From Eutreptiella sp. 'Long Island Sound 2002' (taxonomy: Eukaryota; Euglenozoa; Euglenophyceae; Eutreptiales; Eutreptiaceae), in assembly GCA_964036045.1 (NCBI GenBank), contig OZ038382.1:114436587-114500586 (forward strand): a DNA stretch of 64,000 nt. The letters are read 5' to 3'. The position numbers and the translations under genes were made by a program. Positions within the stretch are counted from its first letter, which is position 1; every line of letters starts with the position of its first letter. Positions 12,079-23,810 of this stretch are shown one piece after another. Under the pieces are notes generated by a model. The model ran no database searches, was not told the DNA's origin, and saw only the letters and a list, made by a program, of their open reading frames with translations.

Positions 12079-15000
12079 GTGGACATCCCTCCAACACATG
12101 CAAAGGATGGGGAAGTTTCGTATGTGGACAATTCCGTGGGGAACCCTTCGTTTTATTATTGTTGTTGTTTCACAGAAACGGTGCCGCAATTTTCCGAACA
12201 TTTTTGCATAATTTTTCGCGGCATTCATTGAGCGCCCTATTCTGTACCACGAGGGGCGTAAGAATTGTCTGCAGTGTGGTGTTGTCGTTGTCGTTTTGTT
12301 GTTTTGGGAGGTTGAGGAGTCCGTGGGGGGGGCATATGTCGTGAGAATGGCAATTTCCTCGCCAAATTCTCGTCTACATGCCTCACACCTGTGTCCACAT
12401 CCCTGTGTATCGTCCGTAACCCTCCCGCCTCCTCGACTCTCCGTGAATGTTTTTTACGTCCTCTGTATTCCGCTGTGTCCTTTCATCCTTCCACATCCCT
12501 AAATAGCCATCTGTATCCACAATGCTCCAACCCTCTTTATCCGCCCACAGGCCTCACGAAATTTTCTCCACGTCCCTCTACAGCCCCCACACCTCCATCC
12601 CAAACAGGCTTCGTTAACAATCTGCAACCCTCTCACCCACACCCATACCAACTTCTCCAGGTGGATAAGAAGGTGAAAGAAATGAAGAAAACTTTCAAGA
12701 ACTTGACCAGCGAGTCCGAGAAGCTAAGGATTGGTCTAGAAAAGGCAGAGGAGATTCTCAAGGGAGCCCAAGAGTTGCTGGGCAAATTGACTGGGGAGAA
12801 GACACGCTGGGAGGAGCAAGTGAAGGAGCTAGACGAGCAGTTGCAAGAGGTCTGCACTCATGAGACCCCACCTCACTCGATTCCATACGTTTCTCAGGCC
12901 CTCCGCTTCGCCCTCAGGAGTCCCTCTGCCCTGCCAAATCCTCTACAGCAGCCAGAAGCGAAATTTCCTGCCCCATCACTGACCCCCGGATCCTCCTCTT
13001 GTGAGCCAAAGTACTGCAGGATTTTTTGCTTTGAGCGGGATTCTAGGATTCAAACACTCACAGATGGTGGCGCAGCCGCTTGCTCTTGGACGAATTTCTC
13101 CAGCTCTGGTCTCCTCCTCCAATGCACAAACGGAGGCATCGCTTCACGGCACAACAGGGGAGTGCGACGTCAGACTACCTCTGGAGCATAGGTTAAGTAG
13201 AGGGTCCAGAATTGGACAGCTTATGGGCTAGTTCGACGTTCCTGTCCCATAGACAGTGTGCAAGAATATCTCTTTTATGAGGCTGACCACACCCACCTTC
13301 GCCATTTTGCACTCGCTTTGTCTTTTACCGTGGCCTGATCTGTTGTGAGCTATGTTGCCGGGCGGAGAGCACACACGTGCGTGAACTGGGTGGGTTATTA
13401 GGAGTTGCAATGCAGTTGTTGCTTAGATTATGCAGCACATGACATGTTTTGCATCTCTTGGTTGTTTGGCATGTTGCCATCGACAAGGCAATGGGACCAG
13501 TTCAGCTGGGAGACCATCACATTAGGGGACTTCCACATTTCTTGGCGTTCTCAGCCCGGTTTTCGACCGAAACGGGGAGATAATGTTGAAACACAATCAG
13601 CGATCTTGCGTACCACACCGTGCCTTTGCAAGGGCATTGTTCTGTTGTCATCAAGATAGTGGCAATGTTCATGGGCTTTCAACGGCAACATGCCTCAAGA
13701 GTGGGGGAGGTTCCGAATAATTGCACCCCCCAAAAATCCCTCGCCACCCATGGAAGGGCACCCGCCGTCCACCTATTCAGCCTGTATGGCACCTCCCCCC
13801 CCCCCGCCCCGCCCGCCCATCCCCCCAAGCAACGGCCGGGTGTGCCCCCTCCCCAGAACAAACATGGGGGAGCACAGGCAGGGGACATCCCCACCCGCCC
13901 GCCCACCGGCAAACGCCCCCCCGGGTACCAAGGTTACCTGCTGACAGAGTTTGGGTACCCTGTGAGGGTGTGGCTCACCACTCTCCACAGTCCCCAGGGC
14001 TACAACAGTGGAGAGCCAGGGACACACGACCACCACCTCACAAAGTGTACAAGAGGAGCAACGCGCTGCCTCCTCTTGGTGATTATCACGTCAGAGCGCC
14101 TTTTTGCTTGCTGTACGTTTTTTCCTGGTCAACTCTTCTTCCAGCTTACATACATGGGCTTTTGTAAGTGATGCGGTTTCAATGTGAATCCCCCCCTCCA
14201 CCACCTTATGGGAGGGATGCAAAGGGGCAGAAGCAGCATTTGCAAACAGAAGACAACTGTCGCGCTCCCCCCACCCAAAATATCGTTTCACCCCAGGGGC
14301 AAGCAATGTAGTCAATTTCCTCCCGAACACTCCAAACCAGTGCGAACACCCAGAAGGACCAACCGGCACGTTTCAGCCTTTATAGCAGGTCCCCCTCCCC
14401 AATTAGCGACTATGTGGTGGACCGGGTTCCGTTTCCGTTGGATCATGGACCCCAAAAATCATGCATTTCTCGTTGGCTGGGTACAGCCGGATGCCTAGCA
14501 CAGTTGGTGCAAGTTCCCATTCGACACACAAGAACGATGGCTCTGGTCGCAGCATTAATGGATGGATTTGTGGGTGCAATGCTTCGAAGAGAGGGCACAC
14601 CACTCCCATTCCTGTGGTGGGCGGGTCAAGTTGGTGTTCCAGTGTGCGTGTATGTTTGCATTTAGGTCAGCAACTACTCGTTGCTGTCTGCGGCCTACAT
14701 GATCTACATCTCTGGTGAAGATGAGGACAAGCGTCGACACATGCAGGCCGCCTGGAGAGAGAAACTGGGTGTGAAGCACTATGTGTTCAAGGATTTCATG
14801 AGGACTGAGAGCAAGCTGCTGGCGTACAAGAGCGAAGGATTGCCTGCAGACGATTTGTCTATGGAGAACGGAATTGTGATCCTTGAATCCATGCAGACCT
14901 GCTTGATCATTGACCCAGCCCAGCAGGCGTTTGAGTGGCTTAAGACCCATTTTGCACACAACCGCATCACTGTAGACACCACCACGGCCGCTGATGACCG

Positions 15001-17971
15001 CTTTCAGACAACTCTGGAGCTTTCGGTGCGATTCGGGAAAACGCTGATCATCTCCGAGGTCGACAAAGTCGAGCCCATTCTGTACCCTATTCTCCGTCAG
15101 GATTTGATGACGGCTGGTCCCAAGCGCACGGTCCAGATCGGAGAGAAGCAGATTGACTGGCAAGACTCGTTCCGCTTGTACCTCATTACCCGCAACCCTA
15201 ACCTCCTCCTGCCACCGGACGCCGCTGCGCTGGTGTCGATGGTCAATTTTGCGATCACACGGTCTGGACTGGAAGGCCAGCTCCTGGGTGTAACCCTCCA
15301 GCACGAGAAGCCTGAACTGGAGGAGCAGAAGAGCAAATTGCTACAGCAGGAAGAGGAGTACAAGATGCAGCTGGCGGAGCTGGAGGAGGAGCTGCTGAAA
15401 CAGTTGGCGAGCACTGAAGGGTCCCTGTTGGACAACAAAGAACTGATTGAGGCCTTGAATCAGATCAAGACCAAATCCAGTGTTGTGAAGGACAGCCTTG
15501 AGGAGAGCCATAGTTTGCAGGAGGCACTGGACAAGCAGCGCGAGGAGTACCGGCCGTTTGCAAACCAGGGGAGTGTTGTTTACTTCCTGATGCAGGACCT
15601 GCGTGCAGTCAGCCACATGTATCAATTTGCTCTCTCCATTTTCATGCGACTGTTCATGGCCACACTGTCCAGCAACAAGGATCTCCACAACGAGTCGCTA
15701 GATGCCAAGATCAGCGCGTTGAAGCAGAGTCTGGTGGAGCGCGTGTTTGCTTACGTGTCCCGTTCGCTCTTCAAAGAAGACCGCCTGCTGTTCGGGCTGC
15801 ACATGGCCCTAAGCCTGCATCCCGAAAAGTTCCCGGATGCGGAGCGTGATTTCTTTATGAATATCACCACGTACGCCGTGGATCCGGAGCACAACAGTGC
15901 CCCCGCATGGATCGACACGGACATCCTTGCCCCTTATCAGGCACTGATGAAGGCCCTGCCTGATGTGCACAAGAAGTTGAATATCTCTGAGGCCACTGCT
16001 GCCGACTGGCAGTCATGGATGCACCAGCCAACCCCGGAGGGCAAACTGCCTGTCGCTGTCACGGATGTGACTGTGTTTCAGCAGGCCATTTCTGTGGCCG
16101 TCTTCCGGCCTGACCGCCTGCCAGTCGCGTTGGAGCGAATGGTGACGCATCTTTTGGGCCTGGACAGCATCAATCCACCAACTGTGAACCTGCAGCACAT
16201 TGCTGAGGAGGAAACAAACCCGGCAGAGCCAATTCTGATGATCACCACCCCAGGGGCGGACCCATCACAGGAGTGGACAGAAATGGCCGCTAAGGTCGCT
16301 GGTCCAGGCAGGTTCACGCAGTTGGCGATGGGTGGGGGTCAGACCGTTGAGGCCATCCAGATGCTGAAGCAGGCCTCTCAAAATCGAGAGTGGTTGCTGC
16401 TGAAGAACCTGCACCTTGTGGTAGCCTGGGTCACCGACCTGGAGAAGGAGTTCACCAATTTGTCCCCCAACGAGGGCTTCCAGTTGTGGCTGACCAGCGA
16501 GCCTCACGCTGCATTCCCTTCCATTCTCCTACGCAGCAGTCTGAAGGTGACTTTCCAGGCGCCCCCTGGAATGAAAAAGAACTTGCTGCGCAGCTTCGAC
16601 ATGTGGTCTCCGGAGGCCTTTAATGAGCATTCCAATTTGGAAGCAACCATCCGGTTTATTCTCGCCTGGTTCCATGCCATTGTCCAGGAGAGGAGGACAT
16701 TCACCCCCCAAGGCTGGGTCAAGTTCTATGAGTTTAGTACGGCAGATCTGCGGGCAGGTGGCGATGTGATTGCTGCGCAGTGTGCTCATGGCACTCCTGA
16801 CTGGGACACTGTGCTTGGGGTATTCGCCAATGCCATCTATGGAGGTCGCTTAGACAATGATTATGATATCCGGATCCTGGATACGTATCTGCAGAAATAT
16901 TTCAACAACCAGATGTTGGGAGAAGGGAACATCAAGCTGACCAAAGATATAGAGCTGCCAAAGGTCAAAGATGCTCGGAACAAGCACGAGGTGTGCATGG
17001 GAACCATTCAGAAGCTGACAGAGGTCGACAGCCCCGACCTGTTCAACCTACCTCCCAATGCTGCTCGTATGGTACAGAAGAATGCTGCCATGAAGATGAT
17101 TGAAGCTCTAGGTAAGTTGAAAGATGTGTCGGAAACAGGCTCTGGGGCGTTTAACCGGGAGGCATGGGCAGTCAAGCTCAAGCCCCTCTTTACCCTGTGG
17201 GCCTCACTGACTGAGAATCACAAGGAGATCTTTGATGCAAAGGATCCGCCTAAGAAGGAGCTATCTCCTTTGAGCTCCTTCGTTTGGATGGAGGCGGACA
17301 TTGCCCACCAGCTGGTGACAAGGGTGAACGCTGTCATGCAAGAACTGCAGAAAATTGTCGCCGGAACGGCGCTGCTCACACAGAAGATCCACGTCACAGC
17401 TACCTACCTGATGGCAGGTGATGTGCCCGTGTCGTGGGATAAGGCATGGGAAGGTCCGGAGAACATCCAGATGTGGTTGCGCTATGTGGCGCAAAGGGCC
17501 GTCGCCCTCCAGGAATGGCTCAAGTTGGACGAGGCTGGAACTCTGCTGAGCAGTTCGATCCGCCTCAACCACGTATTCCGCCCCATTACCTTCCTCAATG
17601 CTTTCCGCCAGGAGACTGCGCGGCAGTCTGGGCAGGCTCTGGATTCCCTGATTTTGGATTGTGCTTGGGGAGAAGGGGCCACTGTTGAGGGAGCAGCTGT
17701 GAGCATCAAGGTCGAAGGGCTCCTCATCACTGGGGCCAGTTTTGACGGCACATCTTTGCAGGAACTGCAGTCTGACTCTCCTGGACTGAGCCCGTGCCCC
17801 ATTTGTAAGCTAGCTTGGGTTTTGAATCCTAAATCCCAAGGCAATGTGGTGAAGGTGCCTTGCTACCTTTCATCCAGTCGAGAGAAATTGCTGTGTGGGC
17901 TTAACGTCCCATGCAACGGAGACATCCCATCGTGGATCTTGTCAGGCTTTGCCCTCCTGCTGGAGCAGTAA
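2608..17971 (+). CDS. DYNC2H1: Cytoplasmic dynein-2 heavy chain (retrograde IFT motor), complete gene, 3 exons
   Basis: This is the ATP-driven motor subunit of dynein-2, which returns intraflagellar transport trains from the flagellar tip to the cell body. The exons are 2608-12078, 12661-12849 and 14666-17971 (TAA at 17969). They join in phase 0 into 4321 codons, close to the usual ~4300 of this family. Domains in order: N-terminal tail (residues 1 to ~1080), linker (~1100-1500), AAA1 with GPAGTGKT at 1672-1679 and CFDEFNR from 1722, AAA2 with GPSGAGKS from 1990, AAA3 with GPEGCGKN from 2297, AAA4 with the degenerate GRPGVGRRN from 2668, stalk and microtubule-binding tip, AAA5, AAA6 and C-terminal domain. 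The AAA1 run CDEGIDFKSMGRIF, the GVGRR of AAA4 and the ending VPCNGDIPSWILSGFALL are dynein-2 features and not axonemal ones. The start is the first ATG of the open frame and precedes a plausible N-terminus. There is no internal stop. Confidence 0.96.
12079..12660 (+). other. Dynein gene intron 1 (582 bp, phase 0)
   Basis: The donor is AAG|GTGGAC and the acceptor is CTTCTCCAG|GTGGAT. The heptamer AGGTGGA is repeated exactly across the two boundaries. The 3' half is pyrimidine-rich. Removing the intron joins the two pieces of stalk helix CC2 without a gap. Confidence 0.85.
12661..12849 (+). CDS. DYNC2H1: Dynein-2 heavy chain exon 2 (stalk CC2)
   Basis: The exon has 63 codons, residues 3158-3220. 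It is entirely coiled coil and ends with the LTGEKTRWEEQVKEL run, which is the conserved GE-x-x-RW junction between stalk and AAA5 in dynein heavy chains. Both flanking introns are phase 0, so leaving this exon out would keep the frame but shorten one stalk helix. Confidence 0.92.
12850..14665 (+). other. Dynein gene intron 2 (1816 bp, phase 0)
   Basis: The donor is AAGAG|GTCTGC and the acceptor is GCATTTAG|GTCAGC. The pentamer AGGTC is repeated across the boundaries. The interior includes a C-rich low-complexity stretch (about 13725-13925) that opens frames on both strands without resembling coding sequence. No gene was recognised inside. Confidence 0.85.
14666..17971 (+). CDS. DYNC2H1: Dynein-2 heavy chain exon 3 (AAA5, AAA6, C-terminal domain)
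   Basis: The exon has 1101 codons plus TAA, residues 3221-4321. It opens with VSNYSLLSAAYMIYISGE, the start of AAA5. The KSEGLPADDLSMENGIVIL run (from about 14830) is the conserved AAA5 segment. A Gln/Glu-rich helical region follows (15300-15560). The AAA6 signature LLKNLHLVVAWV lies near 16400, with FQLWLTSEPHAAFP near 16478. The globular C-terminal domain ends at 17968 with the family-typical G-x-ALLL-type terminus. Confidence 0.95.
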   Translation, partial: VSNYSLLSAAYMIYISGEDEDKRRHMQAAWREKLGVKHYVFKDFMRTESKLLAYKSEGLPADDLSMENGIVILESMQTCLIIDPAQQAFEWLKTHFAHNRITVDTTTAADDRFQTTLELSVRFGKTLIISEVDKVEPILYPILRQDLMTAGPKRTVQIGEKQIDWQDSFRLYLITRNPNLLLPPDAAALVSMVNFAITRSGLEGQLLGVTLQHEKPELEEQKSKLLQQEEEYKMQLAELEEELLKQLASTEGSLLDNKELIEALNQIKTKSSVVKDSLEESHSLQEALDKQREEYRPFANQGSVVYFLMQDLRAVSHMYQFALSIFMRLFMATLSSNKDLHNESLDAKISALKQSLVERVFAYVSRSLFKEDRLLFGLHMALSLHPEKFPDAERDFFMNITTYAVDPEHNSAPAWIDTDILAPYQALMKALPDVHKKLNISEATAADWQSWMHQPTPEGKLPVAVTDVTVFQQAISVAVFRPDRLPVALERMVTHLLGLDSINPPTVNLQHIAEEETNPAEPILMITTPGADPSQEWTEMAAKVAGPGRFTQLAMGGGQTVEAIQMLKQASQNREWLLLKNLHLVVAWVTDLEKEFTNLSPNEGFQLWLTSEPHAAFPSILLRSSLKVTFQAPPGMKKNLLRSFDMWSPEAFNEHSNLEATIRFILAWFHAIVQERRTFTPQGWVKFYEFSTADLRAGGDVIAAQCAHGTPDWDTVLGVFANAIYGGRLDNDYDIRILDTYLQKYFNNQMLGEGNIKLTKDIELPKVKDARNKHEVCMGTIQKLTEVDSPDLFNLPPNAARMVQKNAAMKMIEALGKLKDVSETGSGAFNREAWAVKLKPLFTLWASLTENHKEIFDAKDPPKKELSPLSSFVWMEADIAHQLVTRVNAVMQELQKIVAGTALLTQKIHVTATYLMAGDVPVSWDKAWEGPENIQMWLRYVAQRAVALQEWLKLDEAGTLLSSSIRLNHVFRPITFLNAFRQETARQSGQALDSLILDCAWGEGATVEGAAVSIKVEGLLITGASFDGTSLQELQSDSPGLSPCPICKLAWVLNPKSQGNVVKVPCYLSSSREKLLCGLNVPCNGDIPSWILSGFALLLEQ

Positions 17972-20900
17972 GAGGGCAGGGCACGCGCGTCACCGGTGTG
18001 TGGAACAAGGTACGGTCATTCTAGCTTTGCATCTCTTCAGCTCTGCGTCGTTTGGGGGTGGCCATACATACGGCACTGGAATCTCTGTCCCACACTGTCT
18101 CATTGACTGTCAATTTATAGGGCAGGTCACTCTGGTTATTTTGAGACGTACCACTCCTGTTCCTGTGTGCTCGTCGAGGCACAGCATTCTGAGGATTCAG
18201 AAGATGCAGCACGAGCGATGGGTACTGCTTATTTCTTTCACAGCTGGGACCAACAAGACCATTTCTTAAGTCGTTCTTTAGTTGGAGTGCAGAGATAACA
18301 ATTCAGTACCTAGAGCGGGCTGCCTACTTTTCCCCCCTCCCCTCCCCCAACCTATCTTCATTAGGTTTTCAATTCACTGATCTTTCCAGCACAAATACTG
18401 CATCGGCAGGACAATCACATCAACAAACCTACACTCCAACCAAAATGACCCATTTCTGGCCAGGTAGTCAAGGCCGGCAGTAATCTTGTGCCTGAGTGGC
18501 TGAAACGAACCCTTTGTATGATTGGGGAAGTATGATTTTTTTTTTTGGTCGGCCAAAAAGCCTTGCTGGCATAACATGGACCCTTTGTGGCAAGAGGGGT
18601 TGTGGTATTACATGCTGAGAAGGTCAGACCATCTCCCTGCCTTTTCAGCAGAAGCAACAACCTGGTGTGCCATTTCCTGCCATTTCAGCACTCGCAAAAC
18701 AGTACTGCACCATATGCATTCCCAACATGCCTACACCAATCTGAAAATGACACGTCGCCGGATAGTCTGGACCAGCGACAATCTTCCCCCCATCCCCCAC
18801 AGTGCCTTTATGGCTATCTTGTCAAATGCTCCTCCATTTGGACTTCTCTACAGCTCTGTGCTTTACATGTCAGTTGAGATGCTGAGTATGTATGAATCCT
18901 ACTCCATTGCCTGTCCCATAGAATTTTCAGAGAAATACATGTTGGGACCACTAACAAAGGGTGGTAACCGATATATTCTAACCTCACCAAACCCTGCTGG
19001 GATCCCAGATTGTCACCAATCATGTTAGCTCTGCGTTGCTCTGGTCTTCTATCACCTGCTGGCGGTCATTGGTGAACTGTATTTTGGAGATTTGCATGAA
19101 AGTTTGTCCAGATAAGGATGTGTGCTCCAATTGTCTGTCTCAGAATTCTCATCGTTTTGAAATTTCATTGAACCCATTTCTGCTAATCCTTTCCAACCAC
19201 TCTACCCATTTCCTTGGTCCCTGAACAAGACTCTTGAATGACGCCATTGCAGTTTCCACACTCTCATGCTTGACACGTCGTTTGCATCGCCAAGCATGCG
19301 ATATGCCCGTCTGTGGTGCATCATGTACAGTAGGATGTGGCAAGTGTGGCAGAAACTGAAATGGCTTGTTTGTGTCGCCTGCAATCCTATTCTCCGACGA
19401 GGATACATGCACCCTTGATGCCTCATGTATCCAACTAATCCGATGTACAGTACCTGATGCCACAGCAGTTGGAGGATGCATGTGGCCAGGTGGTTTGGAA
19501 GACCGCCAGAAGTTCACAAGGGTCTTGTTGTTGCCTGACCTCGTTGCATGTATCCCACATGCTTTACTGTCTGTGTGTTCCTTAATCTGGAACTGCTGAT
19601 TTCACTGTGTCCAAAAGGCATATTTTTGGCTCCTGAGGCTGAAGGTATGCTTGCGTGACCAGAAAGGTGATGGAAAGGCCCTGTCCTTTTGTGAGACCTA
19701 TGCATCATCTTCATAACAAACTGGGGCAAAAGGATGAGAGGGGAAATTGGTGGCGGCAGAGAGTGTGCACTCTGACAGAGCTGGATGGCATGGATGCAAT
19801 CTTTACAATTGGACGGGCTTTATGGCAGCCTAAGCTGCAATCTGTTCTGCAGAACAACACTAAACATACCCTGCTAGCAACCACCAGTAGGTGCAAAGGC
19901 TAATACTGCCATGTGGGAGCCAGCATAGCACTTGATGCTCAACATATTGATGTCCATGGTACAACAACGTACGTAACCAGATGGGTATCCCCACAAACCA
20001 CAAACATTTGGCACTGGTGTTTGGGTTTCACAATCTGCAGAATTGTGTCCGTTCCCTCTCCTGGGACGGGGAAATGCAGATTTGGCACAACGTGTTGCAG
20101 CACACGCCATACCTTTCCCTATCAGGCACAGCCTGGCGCCAGACACTGCACGGAAAGTTGGTGCACACAATCATTGCCAGGCCTAAGAGAGCAAGTCAAT
20201 GTATTAAGGTAGACGGATAGATTGTGAGAAAGAGTGTGTATGTTTGACAGCGTGGTGATGTAAGAGGATGGAAATGAACGGGAGAATCAAAGGAAGGTGA
20301 AAGAAAGACAGAAGGGTAAACGAGGAAGGGATGCATAGTCCAAGAGAGGGGAGAATGAATGTATGGCAACTGGTATGCTGGATTCACACCAGTGTTCTGG
20401 CCAGTTGAAGACAGATGAATGCACCAGCAGGTTAGAAAGTGGGAGCTCAGAAGTGCACGAACATCTGCCTGGTAGTTGCATATGTGAGTGTGCCTGTGTG
20501 CGTGCATTTGCGTATACATGAGACTGGATTTTTCAGTGCTGCAGAATATGGCAGCTCTGGTGCTGCTGCACAGTTGTATGTCATAGAGGGTGAGAGCCGC
20601 AGTGAAGTCTGCTTGAGCTGGTGAGAAGCAGCACCAATTGCAATGTATGGTATGGCTTGTCAGGATATCAATTTTGTACATTTTGTATGTGGTATGTCGG
20701 CATTGTTATGGTTTATGGGCTGTGCTTCCTGTGCTTTCATGGTCCTGTAATGGAAGGGCAACGTGCCGTGCCAGGGGTCTGTCCACAAGATAGTTGAGGG
20801 TGGAGGGAAATCATGTCACAAAATGGGAGCTGTTGCAACAAGAGTTATTGCTGGAGCACAATCGGCGCGCTTGCCATGCTCCAGCCTTGGCTGAGGGGCC

Positions 20901-21339
20901 TCCACAGCTCACCACCAGTATCCAGCAGTCCACTGACCATTTCTCGGCCAGGTGCACACCCGGTAAGCAGTCAGATAAAGTTATTTCAGTGTAATCAAGC
21001 CATTTCAAGAAGTGGGACTACAGGATTGTTGCAAAATCGTTTGCTTCGCATGTGCCTCCCCCAACCCCAAGAAATCTGTTGACCTCTTCAGCAAAATACA
21101 AAAATCACTCTGAAGAGAGGATGTTAGATGAAGCATAGGTGCAGGTGCGATATACCATTTTTTGGGGGGTTGTTCGCCGAGCATACCGCAGTGGTTGATG
21201 TCCAGTGTCCATCTTTTTGTAAATCATCATTTTGGCGGACATGGAGGATAAAACCGATATTAAAACCACCCATTTGGGTGGATGTAAATTCTATTGCCTT
21301 CGGCAAGTCCACCTCCCAGAGAAACTACCCCAAGCAACA
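17972..21339. other. 3' flank of the dynein gene, no recognised gene
   Basis: The early part should hold the dynein 3' UTR and polyadenylation site, but no standard AATAAA signal is obvious directly after the stop. Open frames of up to about 170 codons occur on both strands. None has domain-like sequence, and I see no good exon-intron pattern. No tandem repeat is obvious. Confidence 0.5.
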
Positions 21340-23810
21340 CACACCCGAAATAGGGTAAAAACTACATAAATACGGGGCAAAACACATTTTACATATCTTG
21401 GCTGGTCATTTTAGGTGATCACAATATCAAACAACAGAGTCAAAAATTTCGATTTTTGAGCTGCCCAGAGTGAAAAACTGCATAGCAGGTTGTGTACCAA
21501 TCAGCTGGGAGCCCCCCCAGCCTTTGCGCACTCAGTACCTAAATAAGGTGAAAAACACATAAATATTGCATAAAATATCCTTACTCACCTTGGATGGTCA
21601 CATTTTGTGGTCACAATGTGAAAAACTAAGTGGCGAAAACTTCGATTTTTGAGCTGCCGAGGGTGAAAAGCTGCACAAGCAGGTTGTGTACCAATCTTTT
21701 GGGAGACCCCCCCCCCCCGCCCAGCGTCAAATATCCAAATAAGGTAAAAAACACATAAATACAGCCCAAAAAAGTTTTACATACACTGTATGGTTTCGAA
21801 AACTTGTATTATTGTGCTGCCGAGGGTGAAAAGTTGCATAAGTCGCTTTTTTTTACCAATCCCTTGGGACAGCCCCCCCGCACACCCAATGCCACATAAG
21901 GTGAAAAACACGTACATACGGCCCCAAACATGCTTTACATGCATTGTATGGTCATTTTAGGTGATCACGGTATTAAAAAAACGAGTTTCGAAAACTTCAA
22001 TTTTTGAGCTGCCTAGAGTGAAAAGTTGCATAAGCCGGTTTTTTTCCGAATCCTTTGGGAGATTTCCCGCGCGCACCCAATGCCACATAAGTTCAAAATC
22101 ACGTAAATGCGGCCCACAACATGCTTTGCGTGGGCTATATGACCATTTTAGGTGATAACGGTATCAACAAATAATGAGTTTCACAAACTTCGATCTTTGA
22201 GTTGCCCAGGGTAAAAAGCTGCATAAGCACGTTGTGTACTAATCCCTTGGGAGATTCCGCCCCCACGCTCCCAAAACCCAAAAATGGTAAAACACAGAGA
22301 TGTACCCCCTAAAACATGCTTTACGTACTCGGATGGTCATTTTAGGTGATCCAGGTATCAAAAACAAAGTTTCGAAAACTTCAATTTTTGAGCCGCCCAA
22401 GGTGAAAAATTGCATTAGCAGATTGTGTACCAATCCCTTGGACGATCCCCCCTCCCCTGCGCACCCTATGCGCAAATAAGGCAAAAAATAGGAAAATACG
22501 GCCCAAAACATGGTTTACATACATTGTATGGTCATTTTAGGTGATCATGGCATCAAAACTATGAGTTTCGAAAAGTTCAATTTTGGAGCTACTCAGGGTG
22601 AGAAGCTGCATAAGCACGTTGCGTACCAATCCTTTGGGAGATTTCCCCCGCCCACCCAATACCCAAATAAGGTGAAAAACACGTAAATACGGCCTAAAAC
22701 ATGTTGCACATAGCTTGGATGGTCATTTTGGGTGATCAGGTTATTAAAAAAAAAAAGACTTTCGAAAAATTCAATTTTTGAGCTGCCCAAGGTTAAACAC
22801 CGCATAAGCACGTTGTGTAGCAATCCCTTTGGAGACCCCCCCCCTCCCGTGCGCCGAATGACCAAATAGGATCAAAAACACAGATATATTGGCAGAAACA
22901 TGCAGTACATCGCTTGGATGGTCATCTTGAATGATCATAATATCAAAAAAATGAGTTTCGGAAACTTAGATTTTTGAGCTGTCCATAGTGAAAAACTGCA
23001 TTAGCAGGGTGTGTACCAATCCCTTGGAAGGAAACCTTCCTCCTCCGTGCACCCATCACCAAAACAACGCGAAAACCACATCAATACGCTCCAAAACATG
23101 CTTCACATACCTGGGATGGTCATCTTTTGTGGTCACAATTTCAAAAAAACCAAGTTTCAAAAACTTGGACTTTGAAGGTGCCGAGGGTGAAAAACTGCAT
23201 CAGTAGGGTGTGTACCAATCCCTTGGGACAGCTCCACGAGCACCCAATGCGACATGAGATAAAAAACACATAAATAGGGCCTAAAATGTGTTCTACATAC
23301 CTTGAATGGTAATTTTAGGCGATCACGGTATCAAAAGAAATGTGAGTTTTGCAAACTTCGATGTGCTAGTGCCCAAGGTAACAAAAGTTGCATACTTTCG
23401 TTGTGTACCAGTCCCTTGGGACATCGCCTAGCGCACCCAATGCCACATAAGGTGAAAAACTCTTAAATAAGGCCTAACCCATGCTTTACATACCTTGGAT
23501 GCTCATTTAGGGTGATCACGGTACCAAAAAAACATGAGTTTCGAAAACTTTGATTTCGTTAGCCGCCCTACGGAAACAACCGTATACATGCCTTGTTTAC
23601 CAATCCCTTGGGGGATTGCCCCTACCCATTTCGGTGCTCAATATCCGAATAAGGTGAAAAACACGGATATGCTGCCCAGAAAATGCTTTACATAGCTTAG
23701 GTAGTCATTTTCGGAGATCAAGGTATGAAAAAAGGAGTTTCAAAACCTTTGATTTTTGAACTGTACAGGGTGAAAACTTGCACATGTAGGTTGTGCACCG
23801 GACCATTAAC
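21340..23810. repeat. Satellite array, about 193-bp unit, 12-13 diverged copies
   Basis: A recurrent block reads roughly: AAGGTGAAAAACAC, a TACGGCCC-like run, CATGCTTTACATA, TGGTCATTTTAGGTGATCAC, then TTTCGAAAACTTCGAT, TTTTTGAGCTGCCC, TGCATAAGCA, and GTGTACCAATCCCTTGGGA followed by a C-rich run. The ACCAATCCCTTGG anchor recurs near 21498, 21690, 21855, 22046, 22238, 22430, 22626, 22820, 23013, 23214, 23408 and 23608, so spacing is mostly 188-201 bp with one short unit of about 165. Copies differ by point changes and small indels. Nothing here looks coding. Confidence 0.92.

Noticed and set aside
12079-12231. Continuation of dynein exon 1 past 12078 to its stop
   Set aside because: The conserved stalk helix continues at 12661. 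The 50 extra codons are unlike any dynein and end in a stop.
13690-14171. Open frames in dynein intron 2 (Pro-rich)
   Set aside because: They come from C-rich low complexity. The dynein frame requires this stretch to be spliced out.
20196-20681. 161-codon minus-strand frame in the dynein 3' flank
   Set aside because: Cys/His/Ser-rich without any motif, no splice context, and no support beyond being open.
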